DNA of 64,000 nt from Streptomyces parvulus. GTDB lineage: Bacteria; Actinomycetota; Actinomycetes; Streptomycetales; Streptomycetaceae. The first letter of the stretch is position 1; each line of letters begins with the position of its first letter. Both the position numbers and the translations under genes were made by a program. Below the pieces are notes generated by a model. That model saw only the letters and a program-made list of their open reading frames with translations. It was not told the origin of the DNA and ran no database searches. Below, in pieces: positions 16,081 through 24,676 of the stretch. The stretch spans positions 310,001-374,000 of the forward strand of contig NZ_BMRX01000009.1 of assembly GCF_014648855.1 (NCBI RefSeq), written 5' to 3'.

Positions 16081-17430
16081 CTACGCAGCCGCGGGGGTTC
16101 TGTCGTACGAGACGCGGCTGATCAGCGCACCGGCTGTGGCGGGCCCCAGAGACAGCAAGATGGTCAGAGCGGACAGCACGCCGGCGGCAAACATCGGCGC
16201 CTCTTCGCTCAGGAGCCCTACCAGCAGCAGGGCGCTGAAGACCGGAAGGATCATCGCTTCGTTCGCACCGACGACCGAGCCGTACCAGCCGACCTGCTTA
16301 CGAGCTGCCTTACCCTCCATGGCCGACATTCGGCGTGCATCCCCCGCGAGTGCGTGACCCTGCCACCAGGGTTGCGCTGGTCCTGACCGCCGATACTTCT
16401 CGTCCGAGGACGGCACTCCCAGCGCCGCCACCAATGCCGCCCAGCCATCGCTGCCCCCCGGGCCCGCGAACCAGAACCGCCACGGCAGCAGTGCCCGCGC
16501 CTCACCTTCCGCGTCCCTTACCTCGACACCGAGCGGTTCCCCCGTCGAGGCGTCGACCAATCGCACCAGCTGCGCCACTCCGTGCGGGCCGGTACGCCCG
16601 AGCCAGCGTTCCTCACCGAGCGCGTTGGTCAGAACGAATTCACGAGGGAGCACGCTGAGTGACGCCGTGCGCAGAAATCGTCGCGTTCCGCCGCTCCCGG
16701 CTTCCGGAGAAGGCTTGATCTCCGCTTCCTCGACACGGCGATCATGCTGCCTGTTGCGCCACCACGCACCGATGCGTACTACCGCATCGGCTGCCGGCAG
16801 CAGGAAGAGAGCTCCCGCGGCAACCGTCATGGCCCAGCTGAGGTCGACAGCGAAGCCAACGACCAGAGCAACGAACCATCCGAAGACGCCGACACCTCTG
16901 GCCCAGGTGTGCCACCGGGGCAGTTCTCCATAGAACGCCCTGGCAGGCATGTCGCCCTGGCCATCGTCCGGTACCCCGGAGGCAGTGAGTGGCTGCGGAC
17001 TCTCCGCCAGCGGAATGCCAAGTCTCTCGACGAGTTCGCGCAGCCCCGTGCGGCTGAGGCACTTGTGGGGTCGCAGGTCCAGGGCGCCTACGCTCCTCGC
17101 CTCTGGAAGCCACCCCGCGAGGGGTACGTGCAGGATGTCTCGCCCGTTCTCATCCTCAAGGGCCAGGACACCCCAGCGATCCGCAGGGCGCTTCTGCACG
17201 ATCCCGGAAAGGTCTTTGGGCAGGTAGAAGACCGCGCGCCGAATGCCGCCTGCACCAACGGCATACCTGCGCTCCCGGCGTCGGGGGTCCCGTACGACCA
17301 GGTTCGGTCCGTCGGCATAGAGCCGGGCCCGGCGTACGACGTGAGTGCCATGGGGCGGCATGCCTCCCGGGCGTACCACAGGCTCGTCCGGCTTTCGCGC
17401 CGCATCACCTCGTCCTGGCAGCTCAGACAT
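16081..17430 (-). CDS. Membrane protein of T7SS-like cassette B
   Basis: 449 aa from the ATG at 17430 (a GTG codon directly before it is an alternative). A ~175-residue soluble N-terminal part with repeated strand patterns (ARLYADGPNLVVRDPRRRER), a hydrophobic pair at ~178-225 (GWFVALVVGFAVDLSWAMTV), a second soluble part with PWRFWFAGPGGSDGW, and a C-terminal hydrophobic pair at ~390-440. Paralog of 1219-2559 with the same layout. Both soluble parts look alike (R-R-F-L-R-T-A-S-L vs ARLYADG), suggesting an internal duplication. Function unknown. Confidence 0.85.
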   Translation of the reverse strand: MSELPGRGDAARKPDEPVVRPGGMPPHGTHVVRRARLYADGPNLVVRDPRRRERRYAVGAGGIRRAVFYLPKDLSGIVQKRPADRWGVLALEDENGRDILHVPLAGWLPEARSVGALDLRPHKCLSRTGLRELVERLGIPLAESPQPLTASGVPDDGQGDMPARAFYGELPRWHTWARGVGVFGWFVALVVGFAVDLSWAMTVAAGALFLLPAADAVVRIGAWWRNRQHDRRVEEAEIKPSPEAGSGGTRRFLRTASLSVLPREFVLTNALGEERWLGRTGPHGVAQLVRLVDASTGEPLGVEVRDAEGEARALLPWRFWFAGPGGSDGWAALVAALGVPSSDEKYRRSGPAQPWWQGHALAGDARRMSAMEGKAARKQVGWYGSVVGANEAMILPVFSALLLVGLLSEEAPMFAAGVLSALTILLSLGPATAGALISRVSYDRTPAAA

Positions 17431-17461
17431 CACTCGTCCCCTCGCCCATGACTCGCCTCAT

Positions 17462-18976
17462 TCACCCGTCACTCGTCGTCGTGGCGTCCTTGACCCCCGT
17501 GGCCGACCAGACTCCGTCATCCAGCCCTTGTATCCCGGCATGATCGCCGATCCAGCCGGTGATCTCACCCTTGTCCAGAGCGTCGGTGGCCGACGCCACG
17601 GCGGTAGAGCCCGCCCAGATGCGAGTCTGCGTCTGGAGGACGTCTGCCGCTCCGGTGACCGCGCTCTCAGCCCGCAGGGCATCGGACATCTGGTCGATCC
17701 CCTTGGCCGCGTCGCTGATGCCCGGGTCGCCCAGCCTGGCCCCAGCCCATGTGTCCGCTTGTCCGAGCTTACGAACATTGCTCCAGCTCAAATCCTTGAC
17801 ACCCTTGAGGCCGTCGATCGAATCCCGGTAGATCAGCTTCGGATTGAAGGCGTCCACCACGCGTTGGGCTCCGGGGAACCACCCCTTCGGCGCCTTGGCA
17901 GCAGCCTCGGCGGCGGCCTTTCCCCGTATACCGCCGCCACTGGCGGCGTTGGCCTTCTTCCATGCCTGATTCACAGCCTTGTTCCAGGCGGCGGAGCCGC
18001 GCTTCGCCTTGACCCCTTGCATGAAGCCCTTGTAGGCGGCCGTCCGTCCAACGCTCTGTGCCGCGGCCGATGCCCCCTTGGCTCCCGCGAGGGCGGCACG
18101 GCCTATGCCGAGAGTCGCCAGTCCGACGACGTCGAGGGCGACGTCGAACCAACTGCCCTTCCCGGCCAGCGCCAGCAGGGTGTGCCCCACAAGGGACACC
18201 AGGGTGGCCGCCAAGGCGATGGTGCCGAGGATTCCCGCGAGTGCCTGTCCGATGACCGGGATCCACCCGACCATGAGCGCCAAGGTGCCGCAGATGGTGG
18301 AGATCCAACCCGTAACTTTGAGGACCTTCTCGATCCAGCCGGAGTTGTCGTTCACCCAGTCCTTGAACTTGTCCCAGGTGCCGTCCTTCAACCCATCGTT
18401 CTCGATGGCGTAACTGATGGACTCCCGGGCCCGCTTGGCAGCTGCGTCCCGAACATCCTTGGCGGCCTCCAGGGCCTTCCTGGCCCGCTCCACCGCAGAA
18501 GCCGCCTCGTCCTGGCGCTTGTCCAGCTTCTTGCGTTCAGGATCGTCGTCAGCCGTGTCCTGGGGCAGTCTGTCGATTGCTACCCCGCTCGCCTTGCGCT
18601 CGCGGTCTGCCTCCTGCGCGTCACGCAAGGCCTTGTCAGCCATCTTCTGTGCGCGATGAAGTTCCGAGGCGTACTCGGTGGAGCACCCGCCTTCCATCAC
18701 CTTCTCGCCCAGAGCATCCGCCGCGGCGTCATAACGCTTGTACGCCTTGCGCAGCTTCCCCTCGGCCTCTTCGGCCTGACTGCGGAACTCCTCGGCCGCT
18801 TTGCTCTTCCATGCCTCAACCGATGAGAGCGCTTTAATCTCTTCGGCTTGCTTTCTAATGGATTCTGCCGTTTTCCGCAGATCCCTGCCGAGTTTGGCTA
18901 CCTCGTCCGGATCACCGGGGATGGGGTCCCCGGACTCTCCAACGACCGCCCACTCGTCAGCTCCGGGACGCGTCAC
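17462..18976 (-). CDS. Putative T7SS-signal protein with hydrophobic centre, cassette B
   Basis: 504 aa. The N-terminal domain has GDPIPGDPDEVAKLGRDLRK, Trp56 in VEAWKSKA and RYDAAADALG, as in cassette A. A charged helical region (~105-200) is followed by a hydrophobic region (~225-285) with VGWIPVIGQALAGI, nearly the same as WIPVIGQAIAVV of the cassette A paralog. The C-terminal half contains YRDSIDGLKGVKDLSW and a QTRIWAGSTAVASATDAL segment, matched by QTNVWAGATATGVAAG in A. No toxin or enzyme domain is recognised. The start overlaps the WXG-like gene stop by 4 bp. Confidence 0.86.
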   Translation of the reverse strand: MTRPGADEWAVVGESGDPIPGDPDEVAKLGRDLRKTAESIRKQAEEIKALSSVEAWKSKAAEEFRSQAEEAEGKLRKAYKRYDAAADALGEKVMEGGCSTEYASELHRAQKMADKALRDAQEADRERKASGVAIDRLPQDTADDDPERKKLDKRQDEAASAVERARKALEAAKDVRDAAAKRARESISYAIENDGLKDGTWDKFKDWVNDNSGWIEKVLKVTGWISTICGTLALMVGWIPVIGQALAGILGTIALAATLVSLVGHTLLALAGKGSWFDVALDVVGLATLGIGRAALAGAKGASAAAQSVGRTAAYKGFMQGVKAKRGSAAWNKAVNQAWKKANAASGGGIRGKAAAEAAAKAPKGWFPGAQRVVDAFNPKLIYRDSIDGLKGVKDLSWSNVRKLGQADTWAGARLGDPGISDAAKGIDQMSDALRAESAVTGAADVLQTQTRIWAGSTAVASATDALDKGEITGWIGDHAGIQGLDDGVWSATGVKDATTTSDG

Positions 18977-19296
18977 TTGGCCTCCCCGTCGCCGCCGGGC
19001 TTCTTCTTGTCGGTCCCCCGGAGAGCCTCGGCAAGCTGATGGTCGATGTCCTCGTATGCCTTGGCCGCCGTGGAGAGGATCTTGGACAGCTTCTCCAGTT
19101 CCTCCATGAGACGCTCACGATGGATCTTCCAGTTGTCGCCGAACTCGTCGAAGACCTTGACCAGCCCTTGGTCACCCAACGTGCTCACACCCAGCCCCTC
19201 CGCCGGGTTCGCCCGGTTCGTGAAGTCCCGGTGGATCTTGGAGAGAGCACTGCCGCTCTCCTTGATGCGCTGCACATCTGCAGTCTGGTCCGACAT
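18973..19296 (-). CDS. WXG100-like small helical protein, cassette B
   Basis: 107 aa from the ATG at 19296, preceded by AGGGGGAG; a longer upstream frame lacks coding character. Trp56 lies in DNWKIHRERL and the C-terminal half carries AYEDIDHQL, matching the YxxxD/E type VII export motif. About 60 percent identical by eye to the cassette A protein (shared FxxRANPAEG, NWKIHR, AEALR). First gene of cassette B. It is expected to form a helical-hairpin pair, with itself or with the T7SS-signal protein encoded next. Confidence 0.87.
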   Translation of the reverse strand: MSDQTADVQRIKESGSALSKIHRDFTNRANPAEGLGVSTLGDQGLVKVFDEFGDNWKIHRERLMEELEKLSKILSTAAKAYEDIDHQLAEALRGTDKKKPGGDGEAK

Positions 19297-19782
19297 CGGC
19301 TCCCCCTGTGGCGCACGCTCGAGTCCAGCTGGGTACGACCCTCGCACCACCCCCGCCGGCGACTGAATGCCTACACAGCCACGTGGCGGCCCGTCAAGAA
19401 TCCCAGGCGACGTCCGCGGCGCCGGCGCCAACGACAGCAGAGACAGCCCATTTCGCCCTACGACGACGTCCGCGAGCACTGCCGGCCCTGCTCCGGAGAT
19501 GTACGCACAACCCGGCTCGTAAGAGCGAACGTTCTTCCACGATCGGCGCTGTCGCGGCCACACCTCCCGCGCCACCCACGGCGTCGTCTGCGACGCGGTC
19601 CCTGGCCCTTCCACCGCACCTAGCGTGTCCTGGGTACCGCTCCAACAGGCGTGCCATGTCCGCAATCACCCATGCAGTCCCAATTGGCACGATTCTCCGC
19701 ACAGTTCGCTCTGGCGAAACCGGCAACCTCGCGGATACCGTCAGTAGCCAAGACCGTACTTCTGTCTCACGGGGAGTTCACT
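19297..19782. other. 486-bp divergent intergenic region upstream of cassette B and the second lipoprotein pair
   Basis: No gene with credible codon use or start is seen in 19297-19701. The right part (19702-19782) belongs to the 152-bp exact repeat and carries the lipoprotein ribosome-binding site. The cassette B promoter must lie at the left end, just upstream of 19296, but no clear consensus was found. Confidence 0.5.
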
Positions 19783-19853
19783 GTGAAGCGCCGCTCTTTG
19801 CCCGTTGCTGCCGCGCTCGCCGCCTCAGCAGCCCTGCTGCTGACGGCCTGCGG
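19702..19853. repeat. 152-bp exact repeat, copy 2
   Basis: Same sequence as 12956-13107, offset 6746 bp. It covers the upstream region, GGGGAG site, GTG start and signal-peptide codons of the second lipoprotein gene. Confidence 0.97.
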
Positions 19854-20454
19854 GGGCGGGGATGACAAGTCCAGCGACAACGACAAGATCGCGGGGGCAG
19901 ACCAGGGAACGGAGACACCCAAGGAATCGGCCAAGCCCTCGGGAGCAGGGGCGACCGACAAGCCGGACGGCGTGGACGTGTCCCTTCCGAAGGATATGAA
20001 CCTGGTCTTCGACTGGGACAAGCCGGAGAACAAGGACGAAGCGGCGGCGATGGAGGGCGCGGCGAACTTCTTCCGCGCCATCTACCGGGGCGTCGACAAG
20101 CGCACGTCCGAGGACGCCGCCGTAATCGCCTACTCGACAGGCGAAGGACTGCATTACGCGAAGACCCAGATCGACAGCCGAGTGGAGGGTGGTTGGACCG
20201 CTACCGGCACCCGCCGCCACTACGAGGCCACTACCCGTTCCGCGCCGAACGGCGCGTCAGTAGAGATTGCGACCTGCGTCGATTCCAGCAAGTTCTACGG
20301 GAAGGAAGTCGAGACTCAGAAGGTCCTGAAGAGCGAACCCAGCATCGCCGACTACGACCACTTCAGGATCGTCATGACCAAGTACCCCACGAGTGAGAAC
20401 CTGTGGCAGGCATCCAAGGTGTTCGTCGAGACGAAGGCGGAGCAGTGCCGGTGA
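19783..20454 (+). CDS. Secreted lipoprotein, second copy of a duplicated pair
   Basis: 223 aa from the GTG at 19783. The signal peptide and lipobox (LTAC) are identical at DNA level to the copy at 13037. The linker is rich in Asp, Lys and Gly, and the mature domain (DVSLPKDMNLVFDWDKPEN, AANFFRAIYRGVDKRTSED) has no recognised family. It does contain the arrangement of a small NTF2-like or immunity-type domain: long helix, then strands ending in NLWQASKVFVETK (weak inference). The mature part is far less similar to its paralog than the flanking DNA. Stop overlaps the next start (GTGA). Confidence 0.88.
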   Translation: MKRRSLPVAAALAASAALLLTACGGGDDKSSDNDKIAGADQGTETPKESAKPSGAGATDKPDGVDVSLPKDMNLVFDWDKPENKDEAAAMEGAANFFRAIYRGVDKRTSEDAAVIAYSTGEGLHYAKTQIDSRVEGGWTATGTRRHYEATTRSAPNGASVEIATCVDSSKFYGKEVETQKVLKSEPSIADYDHFRIVMTKYPTSENLWQASKVFVETKAEQCR

Positions 20455-21536
20455 CCAGGTCGCGACGTGCGGCGGTCAACAAGGGTGCTGCCGTACTGAC
20501 ACTTGCCGGCTGCCTGGTGACCCTCGCGGGGCCGGCCTACTCGGCAGAGCCGACAGGGAACGGCCAAGGCTCCTCCACCGACCAGAGCGCCGGCACCGAA
20601 GGCACCGACATCTACGCCTCCGCTCGCGTTCAGTACTCCGGATCGGTCGCCCCCGACGGCGGTACAGGAAACGTGACGTCCTCCGACGTCAACTGGGAAC
20701 CACCACCCTGCTGGTACGCCCCCGCCTTCGGCGCCAAGGCCTTCAAGAAGAAAATGTCCGCGGAACTGGACAAGGCCACAAGCTCCCCCGGTATGGCCGG
20801 GCACGCAGGTTCGGCGATCGGACAGACGAAGGCTCACTACGAAGACGAATTGGGCTGGGGAGACAACCCCGGCTACAAGGACTACAACGTCGCCAAGGAC
20901 GGCGAGGGCATGTTCTGGTCCGGCGTCGAGAACCCCAACGAGCCCGACATCCTCAAGAGGGGCGCCTGCACCGATCTCCCCTTCTGGGTCGACAACGGCG
21001 AGGCACCTCCGCCTCGGCACGAGCAGGCCATCACACCGGAAATCCTGGCCGCCCTCGCCTACCAGCACATGCAGCTCCCCGACACCAAGGTCAGTCTCGC
21101 CCCCGAGCAGACCACCAAGGTGAACCTGCCGACCTGGGCGTGGCTCGACAAGGCCGTCTTCGACGAGGTCCAGGCCACAGCCGCGATCAATGTTCCCGGC
21201 TTCGCCCTCACGGCGACGACCACCGCGAAACCGGTGTCGCTGAGGCTGGAGCCCGGCACTCCGGACGCCGAGACCTACCCGGCGTCAGGCGAGTGCGCCA
21301 TCGGCACCGACGGCTCGATCGGCGAGCCCTACGCCAAGGGCAAGGCCGACCAGACCCCGCCCTGCGGCCTCAAGTACCTCCGCTCATCCGGCGAAGGCAC
21401 CTTCGACCTCCAGGCCACCATCACCTGGGAGATCGCCTGGACGGGCAGCGGCGGCGCGGGGGGCGATCTGCCGGACGGCACGTTCGGGACCACGCAGGCC
21501 ATCACGGTCCAGGAGATCCAGGCAGTCAATCGCTGA
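20451..21536 (+). CDS. Secreted protein with NLPTWAWLD motif, second copy
   Basis: 361 aa from a GTG at 20451 that overlaps the lipoprotein stop by 4 bp. Signal peptide VTRSRRAAVNKGAAVLTLAG with a probable AYSA cleavage site. The mature protein has PPPCWYAPAFGAKAF, ITPEILAALAYQHMQLP, NLPTWAWLDKAVFDE, SGECAIG and a C-terminus that, from 21333 on, is nearly identical DNA to the copy at 13690-14727. Exported partner of the lipoprotein; function unknown. Confidence 0.88.
   Translation: MTRSRRAAVNKGAAVLTLAGCLVTLAGPAYSAEPTGNGQGSSTDQSAGTEGTDIYASARVQYSGSVAPDGGTGNVTSSDVNWEPPPCWYAPAFGAKAFKKKMSAELDKATSSPGMAGHAGSAIGQTKAHYEDELGWGDNPGYKDYNVAKDGEGMFWSGVENPNEPDILKRGACTDLPFWVDNGEAPPPRHEQAITPEILAALAYQHMQLPDTKVSLAPEQTTKVNLPTWAWLDKAVFDEVQATAAINVPGFALTATTTAKPVSLRLEPGTPDAETYPASGECAIGTDGSIGEPYAKGKADQTPPCGLKYLRSSGEGTFDLQATITWEIAWTGSGGAGGDLPDGTFGTTQAITVQEIQAVNR
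21333..21460. repeat. 128-bp exact repeat inside the secreted-protein genes, copy 2
   Basis: Identical to 14524-14651 (offset 6809 bp). Near identity continues to the stop codon. Confidence 0.95.
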
Positions 21537-21581
21537 TGAGAGCGAGACCCGTGATGGCCGAGTCGGCCCTTGCGGTCACGG

Positions 21582-22145
21582 TCACCGCCCTGGGACCCAG
21601 CGGAGAGAGTGAGCCATGGCCTCACACAGGCCGGCCATCGGGCCCTCCGAGCCACTCAGCGGCATCGAAAAGGCCAGATGCAGGTACCCTGCGTCACCTG
21701 GCATCCGGACGTGGTAGTCGATGGTCACGGCGGTGCGGATACATACCGTACGGCCCGCCGGCAAGTCGATGACCTCGACATCGCATTCCGGGCTCGAGCG
21801 GTCGCCCAACGCCTCAGCGAATTCTTCCGCCGTCGGAGCCAGGCCGCGAGGCATCGGCGGCCACGAAATCAACAGAGTGGCCGGTGCTGGAGCCGTTCCC
21901 TGGGGCGATTCTGTGCGGAGGAAAAACTCCAGTGCTCCGCGCGCCAGGCCGTTCTCGGCCGTGTTGCGAAGGGTGACCCAGACACTGCGGGGAACGACCG
22001 CGGAAGTGCTCCCGGCGAACTCCTTGTCCACGTAGGTCTTCAGTTGACCACGCCAGCGTTGTTGCGTCAGGTCGACACGGAACCAGTCGCGGGGGACCAG
22101 GATGCGGTAGTCCGAGGGCGGGACTTCGGGTATGGGAGCGGTCAC
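21582..22145 (-). CDS. Soluble PsbP/Mog1-like-pattern protein, cassette C
   Basis: 187 aa from a GTG at 22145 that overlaps the upstream stop (GTGA); a longer frame into the upstream gene is rejected. Contains PSDYRILVPRDWFRVDL, GALEFFLRTES, PATLLISWPP, LPAGRTVCIR and YLHLAFSMPL, aligning with 599-1222 and 15398-16072 although more diverged. In cassette C this gene is last, whereas its homologs in A and B are next to last, so the order of the two soluble genes is swapped. Confidence 0.82.
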   Translation of the reverse strand: MTAPIPEVPPSDYRILVPRDWFRVDLTQQRWRGQLKTYVDKEFAGSTSAVVPRSVWVTLRNTAENGLARGALEFFLRTESPQGTAPAPATLLISWPPMPRGLAPTAEEFAEALGDRSSPECDVEVIDLPAGRTVCIRTAVTIDYHVRMPGDAGYLHLAFSMPLSGSEGPMAGLCEAMAHSLRWVPGR

Positions 22146-22840
22146 GCCGTCGCCGCGGAAGTGATGAGTGGCGTTCCATCGGCAAGGAACAAGCGGATGC
22201 TGCTGACGGTGTTGCCGAACATCGTCGAGAACGCATCCCAGCCCGCCATGGTGGGCGTCGACATCTCCATCATGAGAGAGGTGCCGTTGGGAAGTGGCAC
22301 GTAGACGCGTATGAACCATGTCGGGAAGGTGAGGTTCTGGCCCGTGTCCGTGAGTTCACCGATCAGCTTGTCATCACGACTACCGACGTACGACACGGCC
22401 GATCCGCACGGAAGCTCGATCCTGGTCACCTCTCCGTCGCCGAGGTCGTGGAGGTTCGCGACGATCGCCTCCACCGCATCACGGACGTCTGCGGCATCCG
22501 GACTGTCCATCAGAGTGGCAAACACCGTCGCCGTGCAGGGAGTGTCGTCGATCGCCGCGACGCAGAGGCCGGCGTACTCGGCCCCGGCCGCCAGCAGGTC
22601 GTCCACGCCCAGCGCGCACGTGACCCCAAGCGCTGCCTGCGCCTCTTCCCCGGCACCCGGCAGTGCCTTCTCAACGAGTTCGCCCAGCAGGCGCACGGCC
22701 TCGTCATCGTCCGTCTCCTGGACCGGGATGTCATGGAAGATCTCCGGCATCACCCAACGCACCTGGATGTCGTCGGCGTGCAGTACGGGCGGGGCCGGGT
22801 GGGTGGGTATCAGGTCGGCGAGTTCGGGCTGGCTCGTCAC
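22142..22840 (-). CDS. Soluble protein, cassette C
   Basis: 232 aa, acidic, no signal peptide. It begins with DIQVRWVMPEIFHDIPVQ and contains GEVTRIELPCGSAVS and WFIRVYVPLPNGTSLMMEMS followed by a helix, the same strand-strand-helix ending as the other soluble cassette proteins. Similarity to 14812-15405 is only at the pattern level, so homology is uncertain. It overlaps the upstream membrane gene (22837-22840, ATGA) and the downstream gene. Function unknown; possibly the cassette C counterpart of the second soluble protein. Confidence 0.8.
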   Translation of the reverse strand: MTSQPELADLIPTHPAPPVLHADDIQVRWVMPEIFHDIPVQETDDDEAVRLLGELVEKALPGAGEEAQAALGVTCALGVDDLLAAGAEYAGLCVAAIDDTPCTATVFATLMDSPDAADVRDAVEAIVANLHDLGDGEVTRIELPCGSAVSYVGSRDDKLIGELTDTGQNLTFPTWFIRVYVPLPNGTSLMMEMSTPTMAGWDAFSTMFGNTVSSIRLFLADGTPLITSAATA

Positions 22841-23409
22841 GGGGACTGCTCCCTTTCGGGCATGGGACGTTCAGGCGCTTCGGGGAAGAACTTCCGAGAG
22901 GTTGCGTACATGCCGTAGTAGGGATACATACGGGGAATATCGGCACCACCCTTGCGAGCGACTCCGACGATCTTTCGGTACAGGCGAGCTCGGCAGCGCA
23001 CGTTTCTGACAACCGGGTCGAGAAGGCTACGCCGCCGAACGAGGTAGACAGCGAGGATCGATGCGCAAACGACAAGAGCGTCCACAGCGATGAAAGCAAT
23101 CTGAAACTGGCGTGACTTTTCGGAAGCGACAAGGTCCCAGAAGGGCCAGGCCCCCACCCCGAAGACGATCAGCGGGATGGCGAGAGCACATCCGAGAAAG
23201 CTTCCCTTCTCCGTGTCCTCGCGCCGCTGAAAGAGCATCCAGTGCACCGCCCTGTCGTCGAGGAAGTCGAAGCGCACCTCCCGCCCGTAGCGTTCAGCCA
23301 TTTCCTTGGCCGAGGGAACGGCGGCCACGACCGAACCAGGGACCATGTTGTGGACAACCCCCTGGTCGTCGACGAATGTTCCAGGTTCCAAGGCGTAGTA
23401 GTCGCTCAC
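22837..23409 (-). CDS. Small membrane protein, cassette C
   Basis: 190 aa with two hydrophobic segments (CALAIPLIVFGVGAWPF around 78-98 and FIAVDALVVCASILAVYLV around 105-128), flanked by a soluble N-terminal part and a Tyr/Pro-rich C-terminal tail (RMYPYYGMYATSRKFFPEAP). It is much shorter than the ~450-aa membrane proteins of cassettes A and B but holds the same position. No family recognised. Gap to the T7SS-signal gene is 11 bp. Confidence 0.8.
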   Translation of the reverse strand: MSDYYALEPGTFVDDQGVVHNMVPGSVVAAVPSAKEMAERYGREVRFDFLDDRAVHWMLFQRREDTEKGSFLGCALAIPLIVFGVGAWPFWDLVASEKSRQFQIAFIAVDALVVCASILAVYLVRRRSLLDPVVRNVRCRARLYRKIVGVARKGGADIPRMYPYYGMYATSRKFFPEAPERPMPEREQSP

Positions 23410-23420
23410 GGGTCATCTCC

Positions 23421-24674
23421 TTACGCAGTGGGGGCCAGTGCAGTGTGGAATGACGTCGACCGCGGCTTCGGGCTGGGCTGCGGCGATGGAGATGGGGTGG
23501 GCTGAGGCCCTCCACTCGGGGTCCTGCTCTCGTGGGACGAGTCACCGACATCTTCGAACCGGTTCTTCAGCTTCACCACGCTTTGTACGCCCAGGTGAGC
23601 CAGTGCCCCACCCTTGATGTAGCGCGTGAGGAGCTCCGGCTCGAAACCGCCCGCCGGCAGCTTCACCTTGGTGATGCCCTTGTTCTTCAGGAACTTCGAG
23701 GCCCAGACCACCCCCTTGTTGATGTTCTTCACCGCGAAGCCATTGGTGAAGCCGGACCAGATGGCATTCCTCGCAGTGAGCAGACGTGCGCCCTTGGCCG
23801 CCGCAGTGAGCCCCCTGACCGCCCCGAGCCCGGGGATCATGCCCAGGATGTCCAGGCCAATCTTGAGCAGATCGAGCTTTCCACCCCGGGCGAAGACGTC
23901 GTAAAGGCGCCCAGACAAAGCGGTTGCACTCATGACTCCGGCCGCAACGACGAGGAATACCGCCAGCGTGCCGCCAGAAAGGACTATCGCAGCCACCAGG
24001 GCGACCACTGCCAACGCCGTCGCCGCGGCGGAGAACCAATCGGCGTGATCCGCGATCCAGTCCATGAAGCCGCCCGGGTCCCGGACGCCGTCATGATGGA
24101 TCACGTTCTTTATCTTCCTGGAAGTAGCGCTTACAGCCTCATCGCGGATGACTTTCGCTCTCATGATCTTCTTTGCCGCTGTGAGCATAAGATCCGCAGC
24201 ATCGTCCTGCTTCTTCTGCTCCTTGCTGCGCTGCACCGCGTCTTCACCGGTCAGGACTTTGCCCTGGAACGGTTCCAGGACCTTGTTCGCGGCCTTGTAG
24301 TCGACCTCGGCCTCCCGGTACTCCTCCAACCCCTTGTCCGCCATTCGCTGCGCCCGTCGCAACTCGCTGGCGTACTCGGACGACTCCCCGTCGCCCTCCT
24401 GGACCTTGGTGCCGATCGCGATCGCGGCCTCGTCGTAGCGGTCGTAGGCCTTCTTCAGACGGCCCGCGGTGTCGCCGGCAATCTCGTGGAAGGCGCGGCC
24501 GGCGTCACTGTCCCAGCCTTCGACGGACGCCAGAGCCTTGATGTTCCTGGCCTGCTTGTCGATCTCATCGGCCATGGCACGCAGCTCTTTCCCGAGCCGC
24601 GCCACCTCGTACGGGTCACCGGGCACCGGATCGGAGTCGTGCAACGGTGACCAGTCCTTCGGACGGGCTGTCAC
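23421..24674 (-). CDS. Putative T7SS-signal protein with hydrophobic centre, cassette C
   Basis: 417 aa from a GTG at 24674 with AGGAG 8 bases upstream, 2 bp after the WXG-like gene. The N-terminal domain reads SDPVPGDPYEVARLGKELR, VEGWDSDAGRAF (Trp54, close to a true WxG turn) and RYDEAAIAIG, typical of the actinobacterial T7SS signal domain. A coiled-coil region follows (~95-190), then a strong hydrophobic region at ~200-250 (AATALAVVALVAAIVLSGGT), LDILGMIPGLGAVRGL, and a Pro/Ser-rich C-terminal tail. No toxin domain. Related to, but more distant from, the cassette A and B proteins. Confidence 0.86.
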   Translation of the reverse strand: MTARPKDWSPLHDSDPVPGDPYEVARLGKELRAMADEIDKQARNIKALASVEGWDSDAGRAFHEIAGDTAGRLKKAYDRYDEAAIAIGTKVQEGDGESSEYASELRRAQRMADKGLEEYREAEVDYKAANKVLEPFQGKVLTGEDAVQRSKEQKKQDDAADLMLTAAKKIMRAKVIRDEAVSATSRKIKNVIHHDGVRDPGGFMDWIADHADWFSAAATALAVVALVAAIVLSGGTLAVFLVVAAGVMSATALSGRLYDVFARGGKLDLLKIGLDILGMIPGLGAVRGLTAAAKGARLLTARNAIWSGFTNGFAVKNINKGVVWASKFLKNKGITKVKLPAGGFEPELLTRYIKGGALAHLGVQSVVKLKNRFEDVGDSSHESRTPSGGPQPTPSPSPQPSPKPRSTSFHTALAPTA

Positions 24675-24676
24675 GG

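Noticed and set aside
2556..24674. Cassette T7SS-signal proteins as polymorphic toxins with immunity genes
   Set aside because: No toxin domain, and the C-termini are conserved between A and B, whereas toxin tips usually vary. Kept only as an untested alternative.
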